A stretch of 64,000 nt of DNA from Sphingomonas lycopersici (GCF_026130605.1 NZ_JANFAU010000010.1:1-64000), one strand, 5' to 3'; counted from the first letter of the stretch, positions 45,215-53,990 are shown. The notes: generated by a model not told the origin, from the sequence alone. Program-made: numbers and translations.

Positions 45215-46135
45215 GTGAGCGATTTCACCCTGGTGGCCGATGGCCTGCGTTTCCCCGAAGGCCCGGTGTGGATGCCCGACGGCAGCATCATCCTGGTGGA
45301 GATCGAGGCCGGGCGAATTACCCGCGTGACCCCCGACGGCGCCAAGGAAATTGTCGCGACGCCGGGCGGCGGCCCCAACGGGCTGGCGATGGGGCCGGAC
45401 GGGATGCTCTATTGCTGCAACAACGGCGGGTTCGAATATCACGAGGCGAACGGCTATCTCGCCCCGCACGGCATCGCGCAAAACTATTCCGGCGGGCGGA
45501 TCGAGCGGATCGACCCCGCGACCGGCAAGGTCGAGCTGCTCTACAAATCGGGCGACTTCGGCTGCATCCTGCGCGGGCCGAACGATATCGTGTTCGATCA
45601 ATTCGGCGGCTTCTGGTTCACCGATCACGGCAAGGTCGATTACGCCAAGCGCTGCCACGACATCGTCGGCATCTTCTACGGCAAGACCGACGGCAGCCAT
45701 CTGGAAGAAGTGATCTTCCCGTCGAACAACCCCAATGGCTGCGGGCTCTCACCCGACGGCAAGACGCTTTACGCCGCCGAAACCTACACCTGCCGGCTGA
45801 TGAAGTTCAACATCACCGCCCCCGGCAAGGTCGCGCCGGATGCGGGGCCGGGCGGACCGGGGATCCCGCTCTATCGCCCCGCCGGTTATAAATTCTTCGA
45901 TTCGCTCGCGGTCGAGGCGTCGGGCAATGTCTGCGTCGCGACGATCGGGGAAAGCGGGATCAGCGTGATCTCGCCCGAGGGTGACCTGGTCGAATTCGTC
46001 GCGACCGACGATATCTTCACCACCAACATCTGTTTCGGCGGCGAGGATATGATGGACGCGTGGATCACGCTTTCGGGGACCGGGCGGCTGGTGAAGACGC
46101 GGTGGAAGCGCCCCGGCCTCAAGCTGGAATATTGA
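45215..46135 (+). CDS. SMP-30/gluconolactonase/LRE family protein
   Basis: 306 residues from GTG 45215, with AAGGAGAG 5 bases before it. Beta-propeller motifs: ADGLRFPEGPVWMPDGSIILVEIEAG (metal-binding Glu), PNGLAMGPDGMLYCCNNGG, RGPNDIVFDQFGGFWFTDHG and NGCGLSPDGKTLYAAET. The family hydrolyses sugar or other lactones with a divalent metal. It is divergent from the TPP enzyme and followed 3 bases later by the VIT transporter. Substrate unknown. Confidence 0.88.
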   Translation: MSDFTLVADGLRFPEGPVWMPDGSIILVEIEAGRITRVTPDGAKEIVATPGGGPNGLAMGPDGMLYCCNNGGFEYHEANGYLAPHGIAQNYSGGRIERIDPATGKVELLYKSGDFGCILRGPNDIVFDQFGGFWFTDHGKVDYAKRCHDIVGIFYGKTDGSHLEEVIFPSNNPNGCGLSPDGKTLYAAETYTCRLMKFNITAPGKVAPDAGPGGPGIPLYRPAGYKFFDSLAVEASGNVCVATIGESGISVISPEGDLVEFVATDDIFTTNICFGGEDMMDAWITLSGTGRLVKTRWKRPGLKLEY

Positions 46136-46138
46136 TCC

Positions 46139-46834
46139 ATGCGTCCCCGCCACCGCGAACATCATGTCGTCGATCGGATCGGCTGGTTGCGCGCCGCGGT
46201 GCTGGGGGCGAATGACGGTATCCTCTCGGTATCGAGCATCATCGTCGGGGTCGCGGCGGCGCGGCCCGGGGTGTCGGCGATCCTGCTCGCGGGGCTTGCC
46301 GGGCTGGTCGCGGGGGCGATGTCGATGGCGGCGGGCGAGTTCGTCTCGGTCAGCAGCCAGGCCGATGCCGAGGCCGCCGAGCGCGCGCGCGAGGCCGCCG
46401 AACTCGCCGACGATCCCGACGGCGAGCACCGCGAGCTCGCGGCGATCTATCGCGCGCGCGGGCTCGACGAAACGCTGGCCGAGCAGGTCGCGACCCAGAT
46501 GAGCGCGCATGACGCGCTTTCCGCGCATGTCCGCGACGAACTGGGGCTGACCGCGGCGGCGACCGCGCGCCCGGTGCAGGCGGCATTCGCCTCCGCCGCG
46601 AGCTTCTTCGCCGGCGGGGCGGCGCCGATGCTCACCGTGCTGCTCGCGCCGGTCGCGACGTTGGTCTGGTCGGTGCCGCTGGTCGCGCTGGTGCTGCTCG
46701 CGGCGCTGGGAGCGATCGGGGCGCAGGCCGGCGGGGCGAGCGCGGCAAAGGGGGCGCTGCGCGTCACCTTCTGGGGGGCGCTGGCGATGCTGGTCACTTA
46801 TGTCGTCGGGCATATCGCGGGCGCAACTTTGTAG
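46139..46834 (+). CDS. VIT1/CCC1 family Fe(II)/Mn(II) transporter
   Basis: 231 residues. It opens with the VIT signature (LRAAVLGANDGILSVSSIIVGVAAA) and GAMSMAAGEFVSVSSQADAEAAE. A cytoplasmic acidic helix pair follows (ERAREAAELADDPDGEHRELAAIY), which in plant and yeast homologues binds metal. Five membrane helices in all. It probably moves iron or manganese out of the cytoplasm. It is 3 bases after the SMP-30 gene. Confidence 0.9.
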   Translation: MRPRHREHHVVDRIGWLRAAVLGANDGILSVSSIIVGVAAARPGVSAILLAGLAGLVAGAMSMAAGEFVSVSSQADAEAAERAREAAELADDPDGEHRELAAIYRARGLDETLAEQVATQMSAHDALSAHVRDELGLTAAATARPVQAAFASAASFFAGGAAPMLTVLLAPVATLVWSVPLVALVLLAALGAIGAQAGGASAAKGALRVTFWGALAMLVTYVVGHIAGATL

Positions 46835-46883
46835 CGATGGGGGGCTTGCGCGTCGCGCCGGCTCGCGGCACGGGGCGAAGTTG

Positions 46884-47537
46884 ATGCAGCACGATACCGT
46901 GATCTTCGACTTTGGCGGGGTGGTCACTTCCTCCCCGTTCGAGGCTTTCAACCGGCTGGAGCGCGCCCGCGGCCTGCCCAAAGACTTCATCCGCAAGGTC
47001 AACGCGCTGTCGCCCGACGACAATGCCTGGGCGCGGTTCGAGCGGGCGGAGATCGATTCGGCCGGGTTCGACGCCGCCTTCGCCGAGGAGGCCAAGGCCT
47101 TGGGGCACGAGCTGCGCGGCGAGGATGTGCTCGGCGTGCTGGCGGGGGATATCCGCCCGCGGATGGTCCACGCGCTCGATTGGCTCAAGCGCCACGGCTA
47201 TCACCTCGGGTGCATCACCAACAATGTGCCGTCGGGCGAGGGCGCGGGGATGGAGCGCAGCAGCGAGCGTGCGCAGGCGGTGTCCGCGGTGCTCGCGCGG
47301 TTCGATTGCGTGATCGAATCGAGCAAGGTCGGCGTGCGCAAGCCCGATCCGCGCATCTACCAGATGATGCTCGCGCATTTCGCCAAGCCGGCGACGTCGT
47401 GCATCTATCTCGACGACCTCGGGATCAACTGCAAGCCGGCCGCCGAGCTCGGCATGCATGCGATCAAGGTCGAGGGCGAGGCGCAGGCGCTCGACGATCT
47501 CGCCGACGCGCTGGGGATCGAGCGCGGGCTGTTCTGA
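46884..47537 (+). CDS. HAD-superfamily hydrolase (subfamily IA)
   Basis: 217 residues. Motif I is VIFDFGGVVTSSPFEAF (nucleophile Asp replaced in part: FDFGGV has Asp and a Gly-Gly instead of DxD, as in soluble epoxide hydrolase N-terminal phosphatases and YihX), motif II CITNNV, motif III SSKVGVRKPDPRIY, motif IV CIYLDDLGINCKPA. It is likely a phosphatase of a small metabolite. The start at 46884 was chosen because the upstream extension reads through the VIT gene end. Confidence 0.85.
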   Translation: MQHDTVIFDFGGVVTSSPFEAFNRLERARGLPKDFIRKVNALSPDDNAWARFERAEIDSAGFDAAFAEEAKALGHELRGEDVLGVLAGDIRPRMVHALDWLKRHGYHLGCITNNVPSGEGAGMERSSERAQAVSAVLARFDCVIESSKVGVRKPDPRIYQMMLAHFAKPATSCIYLDDLGINCKPAAELGMHAIKVEGEAQALDDLADALGIERGLF

Positions 47538-47541
47538 GGCC

Positions 47542-47572
47542 GCCAAAGTTCACGAAGTTCACACGAGTGACG
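47542..47572. repeat. 31-bp repeat with internal tandem AAGTTCACG units (copy 2)
   Basis: Identical to 14557-14587. It lies just after the HAD gene. Confidence 0.7.
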
Positions 47573-47618
47573 TTGCGTCGCTTCATATATTATTAAGTAA
47601 AACTAATGGGTTCGATCT

Positions 47619-47730
47619 CTCCCCTCCCTTGAACAAAGGAAGGGTGGGGGGCGGGTTGGCCTGCGCGCGCATCGTTGCGCCAGCCTCATACCCACCCACC
47701 CCCAGCCCCTCCCTTCACGAGGGAGGGGAG
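47619..47730. repeat. Intergenic inverted repeat, family D (copy 2)
   Basis: Inverted version of the 8335 element with conserved CCCACCCCCAGCCCCTCCC block, before the CoA-transferase genes. Confidence 0.85.
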
Positions 47731-47815
47731 TAAGAAGGGGGAGGGGGAGTTGGCTTCTTGCCGCGGCGCACCACCCTCGCTAATCGCGGCGCGGACGAAC
47801 GGAGAGTCACCGCCG

Positions 47816-48523
47816 ATGAAGAAGCTCTACCCCGACGCCGCCGCCGCGCTCGACGGCCTGTTGTTCGATGGCATGACGATCTGTGCCGGCGGCTTCGGCC
47901 TGTGCGGCATTCCCGAGCGGCTGATCGACGCGTTGCTCGCCGCCGGGACCAAGGACCTCACCATCGCCAGCAACAACGCCGGGATCGACGGCGAGGGGCT
48001 CGGCAAGCTGCTCCGCTCGCGCCAGGTCAGGAAGATGATCTCCTCCTATGTCGGCGAGAACAAGGAGTTCGAGCGGCAATATCTGGCGGGCGAGCTCGAG
48101 GTCGAATTCTGCCCGCAGGGCACGCTCGCCGAGCGCTGCCGCGCGGGCGGGGCGGGGATCCCCGGCTTCTACACCAAGACCGGCGTCGGCACCCAGGTGG
48201 CCGAGGGCAAGGAGGTCAAGGTGTTCGACGGGCAGGAATATATCCTGGAACGCGGGATCCGCGCCGATCTCAGCATCATCAAGGGCTGGAAGGCCGACGA
48301 GGCGGGCAACCTCATCTTCCGCAAGACCGCGCGCAACTTCAACCAGCCGATGGCGACCGCGGGCAAGGTGTGCGTCGCCGAGGTCGAGGAAGTGGTGCCG
48401 GTCGGCAGCCTCGATCCCGATGCGATCCATCTGCCCGGCATCTACGTGAAGCGGCTGATCGTCGGCGCGCCCTACGACAAGAAGATCGAATTCCGAACCA
48501 CCCGCCAGCGGGAGAATGCGTGA
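47816..48523 (+). CDS. 3-oxoacid CoA-transferase subunit A
   Basis: 235 residues. MTICAGGFGLCGIPERLIDALLAAGTKDLTIASNNAG is the family's glycine-rich start; GAGIPGFYTKTGVGT and GGSP-like RADLSIIKGWKADEAGNL follow. It pairs with subunit B to move CoA from succinyl-CoA to acetoacetate or a related 3-oxoacid. GGAGAG precedes ATG 47816. The stop overlaps the subunit B start by one base. Confidence 0.93.
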   Translation: MKKLYPDAAAALDGLLFDGMTICAGGFGLCGIPERLIDALLAAGTKDLTIASNNAGIDGEGLGKLLRSRQVRKMISSYVGENKEFERQYLAGELEVEFCPQGTLAERCRAGGAGIPGFYTKTGVGTQVAEGKEVKVFDGQEYILERGIRADLSIIKGWKADEAGNLIFRKTARNFNQPMATAGKVCVAEVEEVVPVGSLDPDAIHLPGIYVKRLIVGAPYDKKIEFRTTRQRENA

Positions 48524-49158
48524 TGGCTTGGGATCGCAACCAGATGGCGGCACGCGCCGCACGCGAATTGCAGGACGGTTTCTACGTCAACCTCGGCATC
48601 GGCATCCCGACGCTCGTCGCCAACCATATCCCGGCCGGGGTGGAAGTGACGCTGCAGTCGGAGAACGGGATGCTCGGGATCGGGCCGTTCCCTTATGACG
48701 ACGAGGTCGACCCCGATCTGATCAACGCCGGCAAGCAGACGATCAGCGAGCTGCCGCAATCGGTCTATTTCGGCTCCGAGCAGAGCTTCGCGATGATCCG
48801 CGGCGGGCACATCGACCTGACCGTGCTCGGCGCGATGGAAGTCGCCGAAAATGGCGACATCGCCAACTGGATGATCCCCGGCAAGATGATCAAGGGGATG
48901 GGCGGCGCGATGGATCTCGTCGCGGGGGTCAAGAAGATCATCGTCGTGATGGAACATACCTCGAAGAACGGCGATCCGAAGTTCATCCCCGCCTGCACGC
49001 TGCCGCTGACCGGGAAGAATGTGGTCGATATGATCATCACCGATCTCGCGGTGTTCCAGCGCGAGGGCCAGGGCGCACCGTTCCGGCTGGTCGAGCTCGC
49101 CGAGGGGGTGAGTGCGGAGGAAGTTGCGGCGAAGACGACCGCGAAATACGTGGCTTAA
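48523..49158 (+). CDS. 3-oxoacid CoA-transferase subunit B
   Basis: 211 residues. DGFYVNLGIGIPTLVANHIPAG precedes the catalytic Glu in LQSENGMLGIG, and GGHIDLTVLGAMEV and MIPGKMIKGMGGAMDLV are conserved. Subunit A is upstream with a TGATG junction. The pair could use acetoacetate, 3-oxoadipate or similar acids. Length and motifs favour succinyl-CoA:3-ketoacid transferase. Confidence 0.94.
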   Translation: MAWDRNQMAARAARELQDGFYVNLGIGIPTLVANHIPAGVEVTLQSENGMLGIGPFPYDDEVDPDLINAGKQTISELPQSVYFGSEQSFAMIRGGHIDLTVLGAMEVAENGDIANWMIPGKMIKGMGGAMDLVAGVKKIIVVMEHTSKNGDPKFIPACTLPLTGKNVVDMIITDLAVFQREGQGAPFRLVELAEGVSAEEVAAKTTAKYVA

Positions 49159-49170
49159 TCCTTCTCGTTT

Positions 49171-49280
49171 CCCCTCCCTTGAGCAAGGGAGGGGGCGGGG
49201 GCGGGTTGGCCGGCGAGGATACCGGCGCGCGCGCCTCATACCCGCCCCACCCCAGCCCCTCCCTTCACGAGGGAGGGGAG
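49171..49280. repeat. Intergenic inverted repeat, family D (copy 3)
   Basis: Lies between the CoA-transferase operon and leuC, with the same conserved blocks as the 47619 copy. Confidence 0.85.
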
Positions 49281-49349
49281 CAGGGCTCGCGCAATTTCAT
49301 TACGCCATAAGCATAAAAACCGGACGATCATGACGTTGCCCTGAAGCGA

Positions 49350-49361
49350 TTAGGCTTCTAA
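49350..49361. promoter_or_regulatory. TTAG-N4-CTAA dyad before leuC
   Basis: TTAG-GCTT-CTAA followed by G. It shares 12 of 13 bases with the marR site at 4137, and lies 13 bases before the leuC start. It may be a coincidence or a second target of the same regulator. Confidence 0.35.
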
Positions 49362-49374
49362 GGCGTCTCGCATC

Positions 49375-50805
49375 ATGGCCACTCGCCCGCTCACGCTCTA
49401 CGAAAAGGTCTGGAACGCGCACGTCGTCGAACGGCGCGACGACGGGACCTGCCTGATCTATATCGATCGCCACCTCGTTCATGAGGTCACCAGCCCGCAG
49501 GCGTTCGAGGGGCTTCGCGCCGCCGGCCGCAAGGTGCGCCGGCCCGATCTGACGCTCGCCGTCCCCGATCACAACCTGCCGACCACCCCGCGGGTCGACG
49601 CGAACGGCCGCGAGCTGCCGATCGCCGACCCGGAAAGCGCGACCCAGCTCGCCGCGCTGCGCCACAATGTCGCGGAATTCGGCGTTCCCTATATCGACGC
49701 GCTCGCGCCGGCGCAGGGCATCGTCCACGTCGTCGGCCCCGAACAGGGCTTCACCCTGCCCGGCACGACGGTGGTGTGCGGCGACAGCCATACCTCGGCG
49801 CATGGCGCGCTCGGCGCTCTGGCGTTCGGGATCGGCACCAGCGAGGTCGAGCATGTGCTCGCCACGCAGACGCTGCTGCTGTCGCAATCCAAGACGATGG
49901 AAGTCCGCGTCGACGGCACGCTCGGCTTCGGGGTCAGCCCGAAGGACGTGATCCTCGCGATCATCGGGCGGATCGGCGCGGCGGGCGGCACCGGCTATGT
50001 CATCGAATATACCGGCGATGTGATCCGCGCGATGTCGCTCGAAGGGCGGCTGACCGTCGCCAACATGTCGATCGAGGGCGGTGCGCGCGCCGGGATGATC
50101 GCGCCCGACGACACGACCTTCGCCTATCTCAAGGGCCGCGCGATGGCGCCGACCGGCGCGGATTGGGACAAAGCGGTCGATTGGTGGCGCTCACTCGCCA
50201 CCGACGCCGGGGCGGTGTATGACAAAAGCGTCGTGCTCGACGCGAGCGATATCGCGCCGGGCCTCACCTGGGGCACCAGCCCGGAGGATGTCGTGCCGAT
50301 CACCGGCGTCGTTCCCGATCCCGAAAGCTTCGCCGATCCCTCCAAACAGGCGGCGGCGCGCAAGTCGCTCGACTATATGGGGCTCGCCCCGGGGACGCGG
50401 ATGCAGGACGTCGCGATCCAGCATGTCTTCATCGGCAGCTGCACCAACAGCCGGATCGAGGATCTGCGCGCGGCGGCAGCGGTGGCCGACGGGCGGCACG
50501 TCGCAAACGGGGTGCGCGCGATGGTCGTCCCCGGCTCGGGGCTGGTCAAGCAGCAGGCCGAGGCCGAGGGGCTCGACCGGATCTTCACCGCGGCGGGGTT
50601 CGAATGGCGCGAGCCGGGCTGCTCGATGTGCCTCGCGATGAACCCGGACAAGGTGCCGGCGGGCGAGCGCTGCGCGTCGACCAGCAACCGCAATTTCGTC
50701 GGGCGGCAGGGGCCGGGTGCGCGCACCCACCTCGTCTCGCCCGCAATGGCGGCGGCGGCGGCGGTGAGCGGGCGGCTGACCGACGTGCGCGAGTTGATCG
50801 GTTGA
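49375..50805 (+). CDS. leuC: 3-isopropylmalate dehydratase large subunit
   Basis: 476 residues. It opens RPLTLYEKVWNAHVVE. VVCGDSHTSAHGALGALAFGIGTSEVEHVLATQ is the aconitase-family signature. The [4Fe-4S] cysteines are in VFIGSCTNSRIEDLRAAA (one) and PGCSMCLAMN (two). It isomerises 2-isopropylmalate in leucine synthesis with LeuD. leuD is 158 bases downstream, with a small reading frame between them. A TTAG-N4-CTAA dyad is just upstream. Confidence 0.96.
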   Translation: MATRPLTLYEKVWNAHVVERRDDGTCLIYIDRHLVHEVTSPQAFEGLRAAGRKVRRPDLTLAVPDHNLPTTPRVDANGRELPIADPESATQLAALRHNVAEFGVPYIDALAPAQGIVHVVGPEQGFTLPGTTVVCGDSHTSAHGALGALAFGIGTSEVEHVLATQTLLLSQSKTMEVRVDGTLGFGVSPKDVILAIIGRIGAAGGTGYVIEYTGDVIRAMSLEGRLTVANMSIEGGARAGMIAPDDTTFAYLKGRAMAPTGADWDKAVDWWRSLATDAGAVYDKSVVLDASDIAPGLTWGTSPEDVVPITGVVPDPESFADPSKQAAARKSLDYMGLAPGTRMQDVAIQHVFIGSCTNSRIEDLRAAAAVADGRHVANGVRAMVVPGSGLVKQQAEAEGLDRIFTAAGFEWREPGCSMCLAMNPDKVPAGERCASTSNRNFVGRQGPGARTHLVSPAMAAAAAVSGRLTDVRELIG

Positions 50806-50821
50806 GAGAGGGGAGGGCGCG

Positions 50822-50935
50822 ATGAAGAACGTGCTGGTGTTGCTGGTCGTCGGATCGCTGCTGAGCGGGGTCGCCGCTTATGCCGCGATCGCCAAGACCG
50901 CCGGGGCGACCAAGGAAAAGACGGCGACGCGCTGA
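50822..50935 (+). CDS. 37-residue membrane peptide between leuC and leuD
   Basis: It reads MKNVLVLLVVGSLLSGVAAY..., one hydrophobic helix followed by a basic tail with several Lys and Thr. A strong ribosome site GGGAGGG lies 5 bases before ATG 50822. It fills most of the gap between leuC and leuD. It could be a single-pass membrane micropeptide or an exported peptide. No homologue recognised. Confidence 0.6.
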   Translation: MKNVLVLLVVGSLLSGVAAYAAIAKTAGATKEKTATR

Positions 50936-50963
50936 TACAGCCGCGTGCGTGAGGAGTGATGTA

Positions 50964-51557
50964 ATGGAAGCCGTGACGAGCGTTTCCGGCCGCGCCTATC
51001 CGTGGGGCCAGAAGAACGTCGATACCGATGTGATCATCCCCGCGCATTGGCTCAAGACGATCACCCGCGCCGGGCTGGGGCGCGGCGCGTTCGAAACGGT
51101 GCGCGCGGTGCCGGGCAATGTGTTCGACGATCCCGCTTATGCCGGCGCGCCGATCCTGATCGCGGGGGACAATTTCGGCTGCGGATCGAGCCGCGAACAT
51201 GCCGCCTGGGCGCTCGGCGATCTCGGGATCAAGGCGGTGATCGCGCCGAGCTTCTCCGACATCTTCTCGGGCAATGCGTTCAAGAACGGCATCGTCACCG
51301 TCGTGCTGCCGCAGGAAGCGATCGACCGGCTGCTCGAAGTCGCCAAGACCGATCCGATCACCGTCGATCTGGAGCATATGACGGTGACCACGCCGTTCCA
51401 GGACCGGTTCGAATTCTCGCTCGATCCGTTCCGTCGCGAGTGCCTGATGCACGGGCTCGACGAGATCGGGCTGACGCTGGAGCGCGACGAAGCGATCACG
51501 CGCTACGAGGCCGAGATCGACGGCGCGCGTCCGTGGGTGAGCCAGCGGGCGGCGTAA
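50964..51557 (+). CDS. leuD: 3-isopropylmalate dehydratase small subunit
   Basis: 197 residues. VDTDVIIPAHWLKTITRAGLGRGAFE and ILIAGDNFGCGSSREHAAWAL are the swivel-domain motifs; PFRRECLMHGLDEIGLTL ends it. Works with LeuC. Start ATG 50964 follows GAGGAG with 5-base spacing. A family E repeat follows the gene. Confidence 0.95.
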   Translation: MEAVTSVSGRAYPWGQKNVDTDVIIPAHWLKTITRAGLGRGAFETVRAVPGNVFDDPAYAGAPILIAGDNFGCGSSREHAAWALGDLGIKAVIAPSFSDIFSGNAFKNGIVTVVLPQEAIDRLLEVAKTDPITVDLEHMTVTTPFQDRFEFSLDPFRRECLMHGLDEIGLTLERDEAITRYEAEIDGARPWVSQRAA

Positions 51558-51564
51558 GTGAAAA

Positions 51565-51676
51565 CTCCCCTCCCCTTCAGGGGAGGGGCAGGGGGTGGGG
51601 CGATGTCTCACCGAGACCGTCCGCCCATAACTCCCGACTCCCCCACCCCAAAACCCCTCCCCTGAAGGGGAGGGGC
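51565..51676. repeat. Intergenic inverted repeat, family E (copy 1)
   Basis: Arms CTCCCCTCCCCTTCAGGGGA and CCTGAAGGGGAGGGGC with an inner GTGGGG...CCCCAC pair. A related copy is at 56374. Confidence 0.8.
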
Positions 51677-51752
51677 TTTAAAGGGTCTGGACGCGCCGCG
51701 CCGCGCGCTGCAAGACGATACCGTTAATTCGAAAAAGAGCGAAGGAGCGGAC

Positions 51753-52754
51753 ATGCGCGCATTGCTGTCGACCGCGATCGGCGGACCGGAAACCCTGACG
51801 ATCGGCGACTTGCCCGAGCCGACGCCCAAGCCGGGCGAGGTGGTGGTCGCGGTGAAGGCGTGCGCGGTCAATTATCCCGACGTGCTGGTGATCGAGGACA
51901 AATATCAGTTCAAGCCGCCGCGGCCGTTCGCGCCGGGCGGCGAGGCATCGGGGGTGGTGGTCAGCGTCGGCGAGGGCGTCTCGGCGTTCAAGCCCGGCGA
52001 TCGCGTGATGGGCAATAGCGGGATGGGCGCGATGGCCGAGCGCGTCGCCTTCCGCGAAGCCGCGCTCTATCCGCTCCCGGCCGAGCGCAGTTTCGAGGAA
52101 GGCGCCTCGATGCTGCTCACCTACGGTACGACGATCCACGCTTTGGTCGATCGCGGGCATATCAAGGCGGGCGATTCGCTGTTGGTGCTCGGCGCCGCGG
52201 GCGGTGTCGGGCTCGCCGCGGTCGAGCTGGGCAAGGCGCTCGGCGCGCGGGTGGTCGGTGCGGTCTCCTCGGAGGAAAAGGCGCAGGCGGTGCGCGACGC
52301 CGGGGCAGACGACGTGCTGATCTATGGCCGCGGGCCGTTTTCCAAGGAGGAATCGAAGGCGCTGGCGGATGCGTTCAAGGCCAAGGCGGGGTCGGACGGC
52401 TTCAACCTCGTCTATGACGCGGTCGGCGGCGATTATGCCGAGCCCGCGCTGCGCTCGATCGCATGGGAGGGACGCTATCTGGTGATCGGCTTCCCCGCGG
52501 GCATCCCGCGGCTGCCGCTCAACCTGACTTTGCTCAAGAGCTGCGACGTGTGCGGGGTGTTCTGGGGCGCCTTCGCCGCGCGCGATCCGCAGGCTAACCG
52601 CGCCAATATCGCGCGGCTGTTCGAGCTATGGGCGGCGGGCAAGATCGCGCCCAAGGTGACCGGGGTGTTCCCGCTCGAACAGGGCGGCGAGGCGATCGCC
52701 CGGCTCGGCCGGCGCGACGCGATCGGCAAGCTCGTGGTGCGGGTGGCGGAATAG
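51753..52754 (+). CDS. Zinc-independent NADPH:quinone oxidoreductase (MDR family)
   Basis: 333 residues. GroES-like N-terminus (MRALLSTAIGGPETLTIGDLPEP), Rossmann motif LVLGAAGGVGLAAVELGKALGARVVG, and no structural zinc cysteines. The ending (EQGGEAIARLGRRDAIGKLVVRV) is that of quinone reductase or acrylyl-CoA reductase-like MDRs. It reduces quinones or enones with NADPH. AAGGAG precedes the start. Family D repeat follows. Confidence 0.9.
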   Translation: MRALLSTAIGGPETLTIGDLPEPTPKPGEVVVAVKACAVNYPDVLVIEDKYQFKPPRPFAPGGEASGVVVSVGEGVSAFKPGDRVMGNSGMGAMAERVAFREAALYPLPAERSFEEGASMLLTYGTTIHALVDRGHIKAGDSLLVLGAAGGVGLAAVELGKALGARVVGAVSSEEKAQAVRDAGADDVLIYGRGPFSKEESKALADAFKAKAGSDGFNLVYDAVGGDYAEPALRSIAWEGRYLVIGFPAGIPRLPLNLTLLKSCDVCGVFWGAFAARDPQANRANIARLFELWAAGKIAPKVTGVFPLEQGGEAIARLGRRDAIGKLVVRVAE

Positions 52755-52767
52755 CCGTGACCCGCTG

Positions 52768-52879
52768 CTCCCCTCCCTGGTGAAGGGAGGGGCTGGGGGT
52801 GGGTGGGTATGAGAGGCACCGATCCGCTTCCTCGCAGGCCAACCCAACCCCGACCCCTCTCTTGTTCAAGGGAGGGGAG
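52768..52879. repeat. Intergenic inverted repeat, family D (copy 4)
   Basis: Same arrangement as at 8335, between the oxidoreductase and the zeta subunit gene. Confidence 0.85.
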
Positions 52880-52964
52880 AAAGAGGGGCTACGCGCCGAT
52901 AACCCCCCGTTGCGCGGGAGGCATGCGCTCTCTATCTCCATCCGGAGTTAGATTGGGAGCAGAC

Positions 52965-53288
52965 ATGACCACGTTCGACGATCGCGAGCGCGCTTTCGAG
53001 ACCAAGTTCGCGCGGGATGAGGAACTGGCGTTCCGCATCGTCGCGCGCCGCAACCGTCTGCTCGGGCAATGGGCGGCGGAGCTGATGAAGCTCACCCCCG
53101 CCGAGGCCGATGCCTATGCCAAGACGGTGGTTCACGCCGATCTCGAAGAGGCGGGCGACGACGATGTGGTGCGCAAGGTGCTCGGCGATCTCACCTCGGC
53201 CGGGGTCGAGGCCGACGAGGCCGCCGTGCGCCGCGCGCTCGACGAGCAGACCGTCGAGGCGCGCCGCCAGCTGATGGAAGCGCAATAA
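52965..53288 (+). CDS. F1-ATPase zeta subunit (DUF1476 protein)
   Basis: 107 residues, all helical in character: MTTFDDRERAFETKFARDEELAFRIVARRNRLLGQWAAELM is the DUF1476 N-terminus, which in Paracoccus inserts into F1 and blocks ATP hydrolysis. It probably stops wasteful ATPase turnover. BolA and Grx4 genes follow, a conserved alphaproteobacterial neighbourhood. ATG 52965 starts the family-typical sequence. Confidence 0.92.
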   Translation: MTTFDDRERAFETKFARDEELAFRIVARRNRLLGQWAAELMKLTPAEADAYAKTVVHADLEEAGDDDVVRKVLGDLTSAGVEADEAAVRRALDEQTVEARRQLMEAQ

Positions 53289-53289
53289 C

Positions 53290-53523
53290 ATGCCGATGGC
53301 GGCCGACGATATCGCCGCGCTGATCCGTGAAGGCATTCCCGATGCGGCGGTGGAGATCACCGATCTCGCGGGCGACGGCGATCATTATGCCGCGCGCGTC
53401 ACCAGCGCCTCGTTCGCGGGGATGACGCGGGTCAAGCAGCATCAGGCGGTCTATGCCGCGCTCGGCGGGCGGATGGGCGGCGTGCTCCACGCCTTGCAGC
53501 TTACCACTGCCGTTCCGAAATAA
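53290..53523 (+). CDS. BolA family protein
   Basis: 77 residues. IREGIPDAAVEITDLAGDGDHYAARVTSASFAGMTRVKQHQAVYAAL has the conserved His/Cys-less [2Fe-2S]-partner surface (HY and RVKQHQ). BolA proteins pair with monothiol glutaredoxins in iron-sulfur and iron sensing; the Grx4 gene follows by 29 bases. It lies 1 base after the zeta subunit gene. Confidence 0.92.
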   Translation: MPMAADDIAALIREGIPDAAVEITDLAGDGDHYAARVTSASFAGMTRVKQHQAVYAALGGRMGGVLHALQLTTAVPK

Positions 53524-53552
53524 CGGCTTACAGATAGTTTGAGGAACCGGCG

Positions 53553-53879
53553 ATGACCGAAGACGTCCAGGCCCGCATCGATGCGGTGGTGAAGAACAAT
53601 CCCGTCGTGCTGTTCATGAAGGGCAGCCCGTTGTTCCCGCAATGCGGCTTTTCGAGCCGCGCGGTGGCGATCCTCCAGCATCTGGGCGTCGCGTTCGAAA
53701 GCGTCGACGTGCTGCAGGATCAGGGCGTGCGCCAGGGGATCAAGGCCTATTCGGACTGGCCGACGATCCCGCAGCTCTATGTCGGCGGCGAATTCGTCGG
53801 CGGATCGGACATCATGATGGAGATGTACGAATCCGGCGAACTGGCCGAGCTGGTCCAGGGCTATGCCAAGGCCGAATAA
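53553..53879 (+). CDS. grxD: Monothiol glutaredoxin Grx4
   Basis: 108 residues. Active site CGFS in FPQCGFSSRAVAIL, with SDWPTIPQLYVGGEFVGGSDIMMEMYESGEL for glutathione and cluster binding. It carries a glutathione-ligated [2Fe-2S] cluster and works with BolA. AGGAACC precedes ATG 53553. The zeta-bolA-grxD order is conserved in alphaproteobacteria. Confidence 0.96.
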   Translation: MTEDVQARIDAVVKNNPVVLFMKGSPLFPQCGFSSRAVAILQHLGVAFESVDVLQDQGVRQGIKAYSDWPTIPQLYVGGEFVGGSDIMMEMYESGELAELVQGYAKAE

Positions 53880-53921
53880 CGGGTGAGGGCGGGGCGAGCG
53901 GCTCGCTTGCCGATCTAGCTT

Positions 53922-53990
53922 CCACCCCGGTGAAGGCCGGGGGCAAGCATCGGGCCGGTCGTGACTGGACCCCGGCCTGCGCCGGGGTGG
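53922..53990. repeat. Intergenic inverted repeat
   Basis: Arms of 21 bases, starting CCACCCCGGTGAAGGCC and ending GCGCCGGGGTGG, match at 19 positions. Lies after grxD. Confidence 0.6.
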
